64,000 nt of DNA from JAUILH01 sp964230215 (GTDB taxonomy: Bacteria; Bacteroidota; Bacteroidia; Flavobacteriales_D; JAUILH01), in the NCBI GenBank assembly GCA_964230215.1, contig CAXRGQ010000016.1:434001-498000 (forward strand), in the 5' to 3' direction. Under the pieces are notes generated by a model, which saw only the letters and a list, made by a program, of their open reading frames with translations, had not been told where the DNA came from and did no database searches. Position 1 is the stretch's first letter. Each line of letters begins with the position of its first letter. Shown here in pieces: positions 42,473-51,385 of the stretch. The translations under genes were made by a program, and so were the position numbers.

Positions 42473-43948
42473 TTATACCTCATATAGTTTATCCAGAATC
42501 TTAACCATTGCAAGCGTATCCAATTCACAATACGCCAATAAGTCTTTCCTCAACTGAGCAACATCACCCTCATATTTACCCATAGCAAGTTGCGCATAGG
42601 TATTGCTTGCCACTCCTCCACTCGCTATCGTTAAGTTACTATAATCCATCTCAGGGACTAAGGCTGGTAATACATTTTTAATCGAATATGAACCCATCAT
42701 TTCGGGTGTATAGTACCATTTTTGTTGGAACGGAATCATCAAGTCTTTTAGTCGATTTATTATGTCAATTAATGGTGCTTTATATTCTGGAAATAGTTTG
42801 ACTAACTCCCATAATCTGGATCTTTCAAACTGAATATTATACACCAAAATAGTGCCCTCAATTCCACAATCATTAATCAGATTATGTACAAAGTCTTTTC
42901 TTGGGTCTTTGCTATAATTCTCTGGTAAGAACTCAAAATGCTTAGCGTCTGCTTTGGGCTTTTCTTGAATATGTATGGAATACTGAAAGGGTATTTGCCT
43001 GTACACTTGAACATCATCCCAGGGTGGCACCGCAAAAGATACACTCTCAAAATCTAAATGATAGACGGGAAAATTAAGTTCGGATAAAAATGTTTTAATC
43101 TCTTCTTTATTGACACTTACCTGATTATGGACGGCAGAACTGACAAACAACTTTTGTGCTGAACTTAAACGATTGTCTCCTTCTACATCTTCCAGAGTAA
43201 GTCTTTTCTCCCGATAAAACTCCCACTTCTTTTCGCCATGCACGCCTGCAATATCAAACACTGAAGGTGATGGGATGCCCTTAAAACAAGTCCCCATAAA
43301 ATCGCACGAATAAGGATCTGTGCAATGAGGGCCAATTTCAACATCTGGCATCTCAGGTGACTGAAGCACATCAATTTGAGCAGGATATTCTCGTGCCACT
43401 GCGTCCTGCAATTCCTTCACTTCATTTTTTACACTAACAATTTTAAAGTAGCGTGATAAATCTATGGCCCCCTTTCTAACATATTTTGTGTTGATATGAA
43501 CTAAACTTAAATCCTCCAGCTCAATACCATTTTGACTAATCACAAAATACTGAAACGCGGCATCATTTATATGAACAGGACTCACTTTGGTGCTACTTTT
43601 CACCTCATACGCGTACCATTTACCTTCTTTATTCACAAGAATATCTATGGCCGCCATTAACTCACCAAACTCAAAGGCTGCTTCATAGATCACTTTAACT
43701 CCTTTATCAATCGCATCTTTAGTTAGCTGAATAGATGGTGACCAATCCCAGTAATTCTCTGGTGTACAATCTACACCTCCCGGGAATAAATCCAAAGCCA
43801 ACTCTCCCACTTCTCCTCCAATCGCAAAGGTAATCTCTTGCTCAGGCGAAATCGGATCTTTTAATTCTCTGTAGTGTTTTTCCAGATACAGTCTCTTTTT
43901 ACACTGGAGACCTTTAATGTATCTGGACTTTGAAAGCAGATGTGCCAT
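42473..43948 (-). CDS. DUF2779 domain protein (putative nuclease)
   Basis: The 491-residue protein starts with SKSRYIKGLQCKKRLYLEKHYREL, the common opening of DUF2779 proteins, followed by a RecB-type nuclease-like part (YEAAFEFGELMAAIDILV, AYEVKSSTKV with acidic and Lys residues), and a Cys-rich stretch (CTDPYSCDFMGTCFKG) that could bind a metal or Fe-S cluster. The second half has an exonuclease-like pattern (YHLDFESVSFAVPPW, YNIQFERSRLWEL, CELDTLAMVKIL). No partner genes for DNA repair or defence are next to it. The start is at 43948 on the minus strand. Confidence 0.85.
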   Translation of the reverse strand: MAHLLSKSRYIKGLQCKKRLYLEKHYRELKDPISPEQEITFAIGGEVGELALDLFPGGVDCTPENYWDWSPSIQLTKDAIDKGVKVIYEAAFEFGELMAAIDILVNKEGKWYAYEVKSSTKVSPVHINDAAFQYFVISQNGIELEDLSLVHINTKYVRKGAIDLSRYFKIVSVKNEVKELQDAVAREYPAQIDVLQSPEMPDVEIGPHCTDPYSCDFMGTCFKGIPSPSVFDIAGVHGEKKWEFYREKRLTLEDVEGDNRLSSAQKLFVSSAVHNQVSVNKEEIKTFLSELNFPVYHLDFESVSFAVPPWDDVQVYRQIPFQYSIHIQEKPKADAKHFEFLPENYSKDPRKDFVHNLINDCGIEGTILVYNIQFERSRLWELVKLFPEYKAPLIDIINRLKDLMIPFQQKWYYTPEMMGSYSIKNVLPALVPEMDYSNLTIASGGVASNTYAQLAMGKYEGDVAQLRKDLLAYCELDTLAMVKILDKLYEV

Positions 43949-44004
43949 AAATCATTTATTGATTCTCAAGGTAGCTATTCTGGAAGAAAAAAGGAAAGAA
44001 TCAA

Positions 44005-44012
44005 TATATTTG
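44005..44012 (+). promoter_or_regulatory. -7 box for the 44030 lipoprotein operon
   Basis: TATATTTG, 17 bases before the ATG at 44030; it supports this start rather than the upstream one at 43940. Confidence 0.45.
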
Positions 44013-44029
44013 TGCCAAAATTAAAAGGG

Positions 44030-44752
44030 ATGAGAATAGTATATTTTATGGTTATAGCGGCACTATTATTTGCATGCGGCGAATCAAATGACACAAATAA
44101 AGAAACACCAAGTGATGACAATAAGGAGCAGGATACGGCTATTGTAGAAACTGTTGACAGCACGAATCTTGAAAATATCAGTGAAGAAGAAGAAGAAGAA
44201 GATGTGAGTGTAACCAAGTTTGAAGTATTGGAAGATTACGCAAAACTAAGTACGAGGGATGCTGTTATAGGGACGTTTCCAGAAACATACAAAAATGACA
44301 CAACATGGGTTGCTGAAGGCACTAAAATGATGTTAACTACGCATATTACAAACCCAGAAAACGGACATAAAATCACCTTCTTTTTCGACCCAGAGACTGA
44401 CCCAGATTTTGTGAGTTCACTGCAGTCACGCTACACAAGATATGATAGCGAGACTTATGAAGAAGTAGGGAATAATGAGTTAAAAAGTGAAACTGGTATT
44501 TACCTGGGAATGCCTCTAAAGGAATTACATGAATTAAACGGCGCTCCCATTACTTTTGCTGGCTTTGGATGGGATTTCGGTGGCAATGCAAGAGCTCACA
44601 AGGGTAAATTAAAGGATTCTGATGTGAATTTCATGTTGGATACTGAGGACTACAGCGACAATTCTATGATTGGAGACATCATGTTCTCCACTGAAGATGA
44701 AACCGTTCGCAATAAGCCGATTTTTGTTGAATCCATGTCAATCTATTTGTAA
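44030..44752 (+). CDS. Predicted lipoprotein, acidic
   Basis: The 240-residue protein has a signal peptide with lipobox LFAC (Cys about residue 16), an Asp/Glu-rich linker including EEEEEEDV, and a globular part of about 160 residues (YAKLSTRDAVIGTFPETY, GIYLGMPLKELHELNGAPITFAGFGWDFGG). The frame extends back to 43940, but the signal peptide starts at 44030. The di-haem peroxidase gene follows 3 bases after the stop, so it is probably an operon partner. No function is recognised. Confidence 0.78.
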   Translation: MRIVYFMVIAALLFACGESNDTNKETPSDDNKEQDTAIVETVDSTNLENISEEEEEEDVSVTKFEVLEDYAKLSTRDAVIGTFPETYKNDTTWVAEGTKMMLTTHITNPENGHKITFFFDPETDPDFVSSLQSRYTRYDSETYEEVGNNELKSETGIYLGMPLKELHELNGAPITFAGFGWDFGGNARAHKGKLKDSDVNFMLDTEDYSDNSMIGDIMFSTEDETVRNKPIFVESMSIYL

Positions 44753-44755
44753 TAG

Positions 44756-45769
44756 GTGTATTTTTCCAAGAACCTTATCATTCTTGTTTGTTTGCTGATT
44801 TCGCTTTCAGCATGCGACAACGGTAAAAAACGAGTTAAAACCACCGCTCAAGCAGATAACACGACTCAGCTGGATAGTATCATTGCACCTACAGATACTA
44901 TCACCTTGGGTGAAAAGCTGTTTTTCGACACCAAACTATCGTTGGATAATTCCATTGCATGTGCGTCATGTCATATACCTGAATATGGTTTTGCAGACAC
45001 CTCTGCCTTAAGTATTGGGGTACATGGTGCATTGGGAAAAAGAAATACACCGACTGTAATGAACATGCTGTCGAGAAGCGAGTTTTTCTATGATGGCCGG
45101 GCTATTACACTAGAAGATCAAGTTCATTTTCCAATAGAAGATGCTGCTGAAATGAACATCAAGATGGATGAGGTTGTTGAGCGCTTGAAAAAAGACAAAT
45201 ACTATCCAGAATGGTTTATGAGTATCCTAAAGCAAGAGATTACGAGAGAAAGCATTGCGTTTGCCATAGCGGAATATGAAAGAAGTTTAGAAACTTCCGA
45301 TACGCCATTTGATGATTACATGGGAGGAGATTCCACTTACATGAGCGAGTCAGCTATTAGGGGACATGAATTGTTTGTAAGCGAAAGATCTAAATGTTTT
45401 GAATGTCACTTCTCACCAGATTTTACAGGAGATGAGTTTAGGAATATTGGTCTTTATGACGGTGTTAAATATACAGATGTAGGTCGGTTTGCAGTGACCA
45501 AAGACAGCGCAGACATTGGTAAGTTTAAAACACCTCAATTACGCAATGTTGCTATAACGCCTCCATATATGCATGATGGCAGTTTTAAGACCTTGGAAGA
45601 GGTCATTGATTATTATTCTGATCCCTATGTTTTTGTTGAGAAACCCATCAACATGGATAGCCTGATGCTGGAGCCCATTAATTTTACCGCTCAAGAAAAA
45701 GAAGATTTAATTAACTTCCTACATAGTCTAACAGACAGAAGATTTACTAAGAAATCTGGCGGTAAATAG
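44756..45769 (+). CDS. Di-haem cytochrome c peroxidase family protein, lipoprotein
   Basis: The 337-residue protein has two haem c sites, CASCH (with FFDTKLSLDNSIACASCHIPEYGFAD) and CFECH (SKCFECHFSPDFTGDEF), and the family block FKTPQLRNVAITPPYMHDGSFKTLEEVIDYY. Enzymes of this type reduce hydrogen peroxide with electrons from small cytochromes in the periplasm. A lipobox (SLSAC) near residue 19 suggests membrane anchoring. The start is GTG at 44756, 3 bases after the upstream stop; no in-frame ATG is close. The stop overlaps the convergent TerB-like gene by 23 bases. Confidence 0.9.
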   Translation: MYFSKNLIILVCLLISLSACDNGKKRVKTTAQADNTTQLDSIIAPTDTITLGEKLFFDTKLSLDNSIACASCHIPEYGFADTSALSIGVHGALGKRNTPTVMNMLSRSEFFYDGRAITLEDQVHFPIEDAAEMNIKMDEVVERLKKDKYYPEWFMSILKQEITRESIAFAIAEYERSLETSDTPFDDYMGGDSTYMSESAIRGHELFVSERSKCFECHFSPDFTGDEFRNIGLYDGVKYTDVGRFAVTKDSADIGKFKTPQLRNVAITPPYMHDGSFKTLEEVIDYYSDPYVFVEKPINMDSLMLEPINFTAQEKEDLINFLHSLTDRRFTKKSGGK

Positions 45770-46154
45770 AAACGAATTCGGTTTTCCCAATCATCCGCGG
45801 AGATGTTTGTGTAGCTTTTTCTATCACACGATTTACCCCCGCTTCATTCAAGCTCATTAAATGACCGACTTCTCTCAAGTATTCCAACTCTTCATGATTA
45901 ACTATGGCGTCAACATATACAAGATTTAAGAGCTGATGAAAATGTTCTAAGCGCTGTGACTCCATCAAAGGATAATCTAATCTAAGTTCTTCATCTTCTG
46001 CTATTTTATGCATTTCAGGGACAGTTAATTCAAGACGCTTGCCTAACCACGTTATATAGCTTAACTCAGCTATGTTAACTACACCATCTTCTTTAGCCAG
46101 ATTAACAAGGAGTTTTATCTGTGTATATTTCTCACCTTTTGATAGATATGCCAT
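45747..46154 (-). CDS. TerB-like small protein
   Basis: The 135-residue helical protein resembles TerB/TerY-type domains: KYTQIKLLVNLAKEDGVVNIAELSYITWLGKRL and LLNLVYVDAIVNHEELEYLREVGHLM have the acidic D-G/I-V-N motif pairs of that fold. TerB-like domains occur in tellurite resistance and envelope stress proteins, but a stand-alone copy has no certain role. The frame continues upstream to a TTG at 46175; the ATG at 46154 is preferred. Its 3' end overlaps the peroxidase gene. Confidence 0.68.
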   Translation of the reverse strand: MAYLSKGEKYTQIKLLVNLAKEDGVVNIAELSYITWLGKRLELTVPEMHKIAEDEELRLDYPLMESQRLEHFHQLLNLVYVDAIVNHEELEYLREVGHLMSLNEAGVNRVIEKATQTSPRMIGKTEFVSIYRQIS

Positions 46155-46220
46155 TTCAATAAATTTCTTGTGCAACCAATATAGGAATTAATTAGTCTAT
46201 CAATCAAACTAATTATTACC

Positions 46221-47909
46221 ATGAAAAAACTACTACTTATTTGCGCCATACTAACTGGTGTTTGTTCCCAAAATAGAATATTTGCCACACATGAACAAGG
46301 CGGTGACATTAGCTACCTACATATTTCAGGTAACGACTATCTTGTTACGGCCACCTTATTTGTAGATTGCGCGGGAATTCCTGGAGCGGGATCAATCAAC
46401 CTAGATGTTAGCTCCTCTTGTAACAGTTTTACTACTGCCTTAGCTGCAGTGGACACAGTAGAACTCACACCACAGTGTATTGTGTCTGCTAGCACTTGTA
46501 ACGGAGGATCCTTGCCGGGTGCACGCGCATTTGTGTACTCTGGCATAGTAACGCTTCCACCGTGTTTGGATTGGTATCTATCTTATTCGAATTGCTGTAG
46601 AAATAATGCTGTGATTAACCTGCAAAATGCGGGAACACAAAATATCCATATGGGCACTTATTTAGATAATAGCAGCGCCCCGAATTCATCGCCAATTTTC
46701 CAGCAATCTCCATTGCTTTACATGTGCAATCAGGGGGATTTTTGCATCAACAACACAGCCTATGATATAGATGGTGATTCGCTTGTATTTACGCTAGTTA
46801 ATCCAAAAAGTGGACCTTCAACAAACATTCCGTTTAATGCTGGCTACTCCGCCACTCAACCATTTGGTGCGGGGAACTCAACCTTCAATTCTGCCAACGG
46901 AAATATCTGTGTATCTGGAGCCGCTATGGGAGCCTATCAAGCGGCTGTTGAAGTGCGAGAGTTTAGAAATGGTAATCTAATTGCTATTACTACAAGAGAA
47001 TTCCAAACACAAGTAATTAACTGTGGATTAAATTCTGTTGAGATAACGGGTAATGTAAATGACGGTAGTAATTCATATAGCAATGTTAAAGTATACCTGT
47101 TTGAGCATGATATCGATGAAGCCGGTATGACACTCCTAGATTCTACCCTAACAAATGCTTCAGGGGACTATACCTTCACCAACCTTGCGCATATTCAGTA
47201 TATGACGAAAGCAGAAATTGACACAACGGCAATTCCAGGGTTCTTACCTAGCTACCACATGGGGTCTTATTACTGGAACAATGGTCAAATCATTTATTCA
47301 ACTTGTGACAGCACATTGAATGGTGATATTGAACTAGCTTCTACTACAAATCCTGTTGGGATTGGAGTGATCTCAGGTTATTTAAATGGATATGGTGTGT
47401 TTAGAAGCGGAGAAGTGCCAATGCAAGGATATATGGTTTACTTAATTGATTTGGCCACCGAACAACTAGTAGCGCATGCACAAACAAACGAATTCGGATT
47501 TTACGAAATGAATAACCTACCTGATGGTGATTACAGAATTCTTGTTGATGTGCCTGGCTTGATTCATACAAGTTATCATTTCCCAACGATTAGTGTGGGT
47601 TCTACTGCTCATCAGATGAATTATACAGCAACTCCTAATGGTATTTTTGCCGGTGATTGGATCTCTACTTTGGACATAGAAAATGTGGGTAACAAGACTA
47701 TTAATTTATATCCAAACCCAGCGCAGGACAATTTAATTATCAGTTCGTCAGAGCACATTGATAAATTAATAATTCATGATGTACAAGGTAAAATTGTGAT
47801 GAATATTCATCAACCTAGCTCTCAAAATATTGACGTCTCTAACTTACCATCAGGAATTTATGTGGTAAGGATTAATGGCAGACATGTTGAGAAATTTGTG
47901 AAGGAGTAA
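46221..47909 (+). CDS. T9SS type A secreted surface protein
   Basis: The 562-residue protein has a signal peptide (MKKLLLICAILTGVCS), a long beta-rich N-terminal domain with paired Cys residues (LSYSNCCRNNAVINL, CNQGDFCINNTAYDIDGDS) of a kind common in Bacteroidota surface proteins, two carboxypeptidase-regulatory-like or SdrD-like B domains (SVEITGNVNDGSNSYSNVKVYLFEHD and GVISGYLNGYGVFRSGEVP), and a C-terminal T9SS type A sorting domain (INLYPNPAQDNLIIS ... VRINGRHVEKFVKE). It is exported through the outer membrane and attached to the surface or released. Its binding partner is unknown. It is convergent with the type A gene at 47974. Confidence 0.88.
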   Translation: MKKLLLICAILTGVCSQNRIFATHEQGGDISYLHISGNDYLVTATLFVDCAGIPGAGSINLDVSSSCNSFTTALAAVDTVELTPQCIVSASTCNGGSLPGARAFVYSGIVTLPPCLDWYLSYSNCCRNNAVINLQNAGTQNIHMGTYLDNSSAPNSSPIFQQSPLLYMCNQGDFCINNTAYDIDGDSLVFTLVNPKSGPSTNIPFNAGYSATQPFGAGNSTFNSANGNICVSGAAMGAYQAAVEVREFRNGNLIAITTREFQTQVINCGLNSVEITGNVNDGSNSYSNVKVYLFEHDIDEAGMTLLDSTLTNASGDYTFTNLAHIQYMTKAEIDTTAIPGFLPSYHMGSYYWNNGQIIYSTCDSTLNGDIELASTTNPVGIGVISGYLNGYGVFRSGEVPMQGYMVYLIDLATEQLVAHAQTNEFGFYEMNNLPDGDYRILVDVPGLIHTSYHFPTISVGSTAHQMNYTATPNGIFAGDWISTLDIENVGNKTINLYPNPAQDNLIISSSEHIDKLIIHDVQGKIVMNIHQPSSQNIDVSNLPSGIYVVRINGRHVEKFVKE

Positions 47910-47920
47910 TAGAACGCAAT

Positions 47921-47956
47921 AATCAGAAAAGCCCGGCATGCCGGGCTTTTCTGATT
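47921..47956. terminator. Perfect 36-base palindrome, bidirectional terminator
   Basis: AATCAGAAAAGCCCGGCA (47921-47938) and its exact reverse complement (47939-47956) meet with no spacer. The centre is GCATGC. A and T tracts on both sides suit termination of both convergent T9SS genes. Confidence 0.9.
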
Positions 47957-47973
47957 TATACATCTACATGAAT

Positions 47974-49494
47974 TTACTGCTTCACAAAGCTCTTCTCTAC
48001 TCTAGCACCCTGCTTGTTAACAAGTACTAAAATATAGCGTCCTTTCGCTAAACTAGAAACATCCAATTGTTTAGTTGTATTCTCTGCCTCAATAACAACT
48101 CTTCCTGAGTTGTCCATCACAAAAATCTTCGAAAGGACTTCATTCGTGTTGATAGACAGCAACTCTTTAGTTGGATTAGGATAGATACTTACCATTGAAT
48201 TTGAGAACTCATTGATACTTATAGACACAACTGCAAAACATGCTGAAGTATCAGTACATCCATTATCATCTCCAATTACCGCATAATCTCCGTTATCGGA
48301 TGGCATAAATGTAGAGCCAGTCCCCACCACGGAGCTATCTGCACAATCAATCCAAGTATAAGTTGTAGCGGCACCATTTGCCAAAAGATTAACTCCATCT
48401 GTAGAGGTAATAGTAACACTCGGAGTAGTTCCTATTGTTAGATCTAAGGTAGCTGTTGAATCACATCCATTAGCTGCTGTGAGCACTTGAGTATACATAC
48501 CTGTTGTTGTATATGTATTTCCGTCTGTCCACATGTAACTATCGCATGCAGAAATTGTGGTGGTTGAAGTAGCCGCTTGATTAACCGTTAAATTTATTGT
48601 CAACACACTATCACAACCAGAGCTACTCGGAATTGTATCCATGTAGGTACCACTTGTGGTATATGTCTCGTCTCCACTTGGTACGGTATACATTGCACAC
48701 GCAGTTGGTGAAATTGTTGCAGCACTAGCCGAACCACCTGTGAGAGTCAAATTAATTTCAAGGAAGCTATTGCATCCACCGCCATTGTCAACGGTGTCAA
48801 CATAAACTCCAGAAGAAGTGTAAGACTCATCTCCACTTGGTACAGTGTAATTTGTACATGCAGTTTCTAGCACACCTGAACAATCTGAACATCCGTTGCC
48901 AACGAAAATATCGTCAAACAAGAAGCCATCATTACCTCCAGCGAAATAGTAATTATCGTATTGTTGGAATTTAATTACATACGTTGATGTAAACGACAAA
49001 CCATGAACTGTGTTGATACTGTCTAGATCAAAGTTGAATGATTGCCACGCAAGATCTGTATAGTTCCCTCCCTGTAAGTTGATAATCTGAGTAAATGTGG
49101 TTCCACCGTTATCCGATATAAAAATACCATCCACAGCCTCCGTTTCATCATTCCATTCGGCCCATTTAAATTTGAATCTTAAGTTACTCTGCCCAGTCAT
49201 ATCAAAACCAAGCCAAGCTTCATTTGTCACATAAGTACCTCCTGGGTCATTATCCAGCCCAAGCCAATTTTCCCCTGAAAATGCGGTTGCAGTATTTCCA
49301 CCCCATGTAAGCGTCTGGGAGTCCCATATTTGAATTCGACCGTTAGCGCCACTTGATGTTGTGTACCAGTGCGCATCTAATGTGCCCGACTCAAAACTAT
49401 TACAGTATGGCGGGACAGCGTAGTTAGTTACCTGCGCTTGCAGAGACATTACTCCTGAAACGAGCGTAATAATTGATAGTAGAAGTTTTTTCAT
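47974..49494 (-). CDS. T9SS type A secreted protein with MAM-like domain and repeats
   Basis: The 506-residue protein has a signal peptide (ending LQAQ), an N-terminal lectin/MAM-like jelly-roll (FESGTLDAHWYTTSSG, AWLGFDMTGQSNLRFKFKWAEWND), three Cys-containing repeats of about 45 residues (each with YTVPSGDETYTTSGTY or a variant and GCDS), an Ig-like stretch (TTYTWIDCADSSVVG) and a T9SS type A sorting domain (VSIYPNPTKELLSINT ... VEKSFVKQ). It is probably a surface glycan or protein binder; the ligand cannot be inferred. It is convergent with the 46221 gene. Confidence 0.85.
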   Translation of the reverse strand: MKKLLLSIITLVSGVMSLQAQVTNYAVPPYCNSFESGTLDAHWYTTSSGANGRIQIWDSQTLTWGGNTATAFSGENWLGLDNDPGGTYVTNEAWLGFDMTGQSNLRFKFKWAEWNDETEAVDGIFISDNGGTTFTQIINLQGGNYTDLAWQSFNFDLDSINTVHGLSFTSTYVIKFQQYDNYYFAGGNDGFLFDDIFVGNGCSDCSGVLETACTNYTVPSGDESYTSSGVYVDTVDNGGGCNSFLEINLTLTGGSASAATISPTACAMYTVPSGDETYTTSGTYMDTIPSSSGCDSVLTINLTVNQAATSTTTISACDSYMWTDGNTYTTTGMYTQVLTAANGCDSTATLDLTIGTTPSVTITSTDGVNLLANGAATTYTWIDCADSSVVGTGSTFMPSDNGDYAVIGDDNGCTDTSACFAVVSISINEFSNSMVSIYPNPTKELLSINTNEVLSKIFVMDNSGRVVIEAENTTKQLDVSSLAKGRYILVLVNKQGARVEKSFVKQ

Positions 49495-49599
49495 AAATGA
49501 TAAGTTTGATTTGTTAGAAGTTACTCATAAAAAATGTTAAATCCTATTAAATTTTGTGCGAAAATACACTTTTCTGTATCACATAAGCCTTATTAAAGT

Positions 49600-50226
49600 A
49601 TGAACACGAAACATAAACTATTCACACTTATCGCACTGGTTTCATTTACCGCAGTGACTACATACAATCCCATATACGGTCTAGATATGTGGCTACAACA
49701 TATAGGCACCTTGTTGATTTTCATATGGATGATTGTAGACATCCGAAAACCTCATTTGTCATCGTATGGTTTTATAGGCTTAAGCATATTTACTGCGCTT
49801 CACATCTTCGGTGCCCGGTGGTGTTATACCATGGTTCCTTACAACCAATGGGCAATTGAATTGCTGAACTGGAGTCCAAATGAACAATTTGGATGGGAAC
49901 GCAATCATTATGACCGTATGGTACATTTCGTTTTCGGTCTATGCCTTCTTCCAGCCTCAATAGACACTGTTCAACATATTTTTAATACCCCAAAAAACAT
50001 CTCACTCCTTATAGGCTTTCTTTGTATCCAGTTCTACAGTCTGTTTTACGAATTGTTTGAATGGTGGCTAAGTTTCACGCTTGCCCCAGACCAAGTTGAA
50101 GCATACAATGGTCAACAAGGTGATATGTGGGATCCACACAAAGATATGGCGCTGGCTTTGTTGGGATCAATTATCACAACAATATGGCTGATAATTAAAA
50201 AGAGAATTAAGAATACAATGAAATAA
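49600..50226 (+). CDS. DUF2238 (YjdF-like) membrane protein
   Basis: The 208-residue protein has about five membrane segments. The conserved middle includes HIFGARWCYTMVPY, ERNHYDRMVHFVFGLCLLP and ELFEWWLS with QGDMWDPHKDMALALLGS, the pattern of DUF2238/YjdF proteins with several conserved His and Asp residues near the membrane surface. No biochemical function is settled. It is followed by the aldolase gene with its own -7 box. Confidence 0.87.
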   Translation: MNTKHKLFTLIALVSFTAVTTYNPIYGLDMWLQHIGTLLIFIWMIVDIRKPHLSSYGFIGLSIFTALHIFGARWCYTMVPYNQWAIELLNWSPNEQFGWERNHYDRMVHFVFGLCLLPASIDTVQHIFNTPKNISLLIGFLCIQFYSLFYELFEWWLSFTLAPDQVEAYNGQQGDMWDPHKDMALALLGSIITTIWLIIKKRIKNTMK

Positions 50227-50269
50227 CAGAATAAATGCGGGTGTAAAAAATGATTTTGTTAGTTTTGCG

Positions 50270-50277
50270 TTTCCAAA
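50270..50277 (+). promoter_or_regulatory. -7 box for the aldolase gene
   Basis: TAGTTTTG lies 9 bases before the ATG at 50287. Confidence 0.4.
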
Positions 50278-50286
50278 TTCGAATAA

Positions 50287-51351
50287 ATGGCAAATACAGA
50301 TATACATGCATTACTTGGTTCGGAAGCTGACATCCTTCTTAACCACACGTGTAATACCATCTCTAAAGATTTACTAACACTTCCTGGAAGTGATTTTGTG
50401 GATAGAGCCTTTGGTCAAACCAACAGATCTCCGCAAGTTTTAAGAAGTTTACAAGATTTATACAGTCACGGTAGATTGGGCAACACAGGTTACCTTTCAA
50501 TTTTACCTGTTGATCAGGGGATAGAGCACTCGGCTGGTGCTTCTTTTGCGCCAAACCCAATTTTCTTTGACCCTGAGAACATTGTAAAATTAGCTGTAGA
50601 AGGTGGATGTAATGCTGTTGCTTCAACGTTTGGTGTTTTGGCAGCATGTTCTAGAAAGTACGCACACAAAATTCCTTTTATTGTTAAAATAAACCATAAC
50701 GAATTATTGTCTTATCCTAATACCTTCGAGCAGATTTCATTTGGTTCAGTTGATGAGGCATGGAACCTAGGTGCAACTGCCGTTGGGGCTACCATCTATT
50801 TTGGTTCTGAAGATAGTAACCGTCAAATTATTGAGATTGCTCATGCTTTTGAACGTGCCCACGAACTTGGTATGGCAACTATCTTATGGTGCTACTTAAG
50901 AAATAGCGACTTCAAAAAAGACGGTGTTGATTACCACACTGCGACGGATATAACGGCTCAAGCTAACCACCTTGGGGTAACTATCCAGGCAGATATTATA
51001 AAACAAAAACTACCTACATTAAACGGTGGCTATAAAGCTATCGGATTTGGAAAGACTCATGATAAAGTGTATACTGAGTTGTCATCTGAAAACGAAATCG
51101 ATTTATGTAGATATCAAGTAGCTAACTGCTATATGGGACGCAATGGTCTTATTAATTCGGGCGGTGCATCAACAGGTTCTAAGTCTTCGGATTTAGCAGA
51201 TGCGGTTAAAACTGCTATAATTAATAAGCGTGCTGGCGGACATGGTCTTATCTCTGGAAGAAAAGCTTTCCAAAAAGATATGACTGAAGGCGTTGCACTA
51301 CTTAACGCTATCCAAGACGTTTACCTTGATGATCAAATTACAATTGCTTAA
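50287..51351 (+). CDS. fbaB: Class I fructose-bisphosphate aldolase (DhnA-type)
   Basis: The 354-residue enzyme matches the DeoC/FbaB aldolase family: LSILPVDQGIEHSAGASF near the N-terminus, FIVKINHNELLSYP, VGATIYFGSEDS and the C-terminal GGASTGSKSSDLADAV phosphate-binding segment. It splits fructose 1,6-bisphosphate using a Schiff-base lysine; I place that Lys in the IVKINHN region only tentatively. The gene lies upstream of accD with 34 bases between them and its own promoter-like box. Confidence 0.92.
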   Translation: MANTDIHALLGSEADILLNHTCNTISKDLLTLPGSDFVDRAFGQTNRSPQVLRSLQDLYSHGRLGNTGYLSILPVDQGIEHSAGASFAPNPIFFDPENIVKLAVEGGCNAVASTFGVLAACSRKYAHKIPFIVKINHNELLSYPNTFEQISFGSVDEAWNLGATAVGATIYFGSEDSNRQIIEIAHAFERAHELGMATILWCYLRNSDFKKDGVDYHTATDITAQANHLGVTIQADIIKQKLPTLNGGYKAIGFGKTHDKVYTELSSENEIDLCRYQVANCYMGRNGLINSGGASTGSKSSDLADAVKTAIINKRAGGHGLISGRKAFQKDMTEGVALLNAIQDVYLDDQITIA

Positions 51352-51385
51352 GTCGTGTGACTTAGCATAAACCAGAATGTAAATT

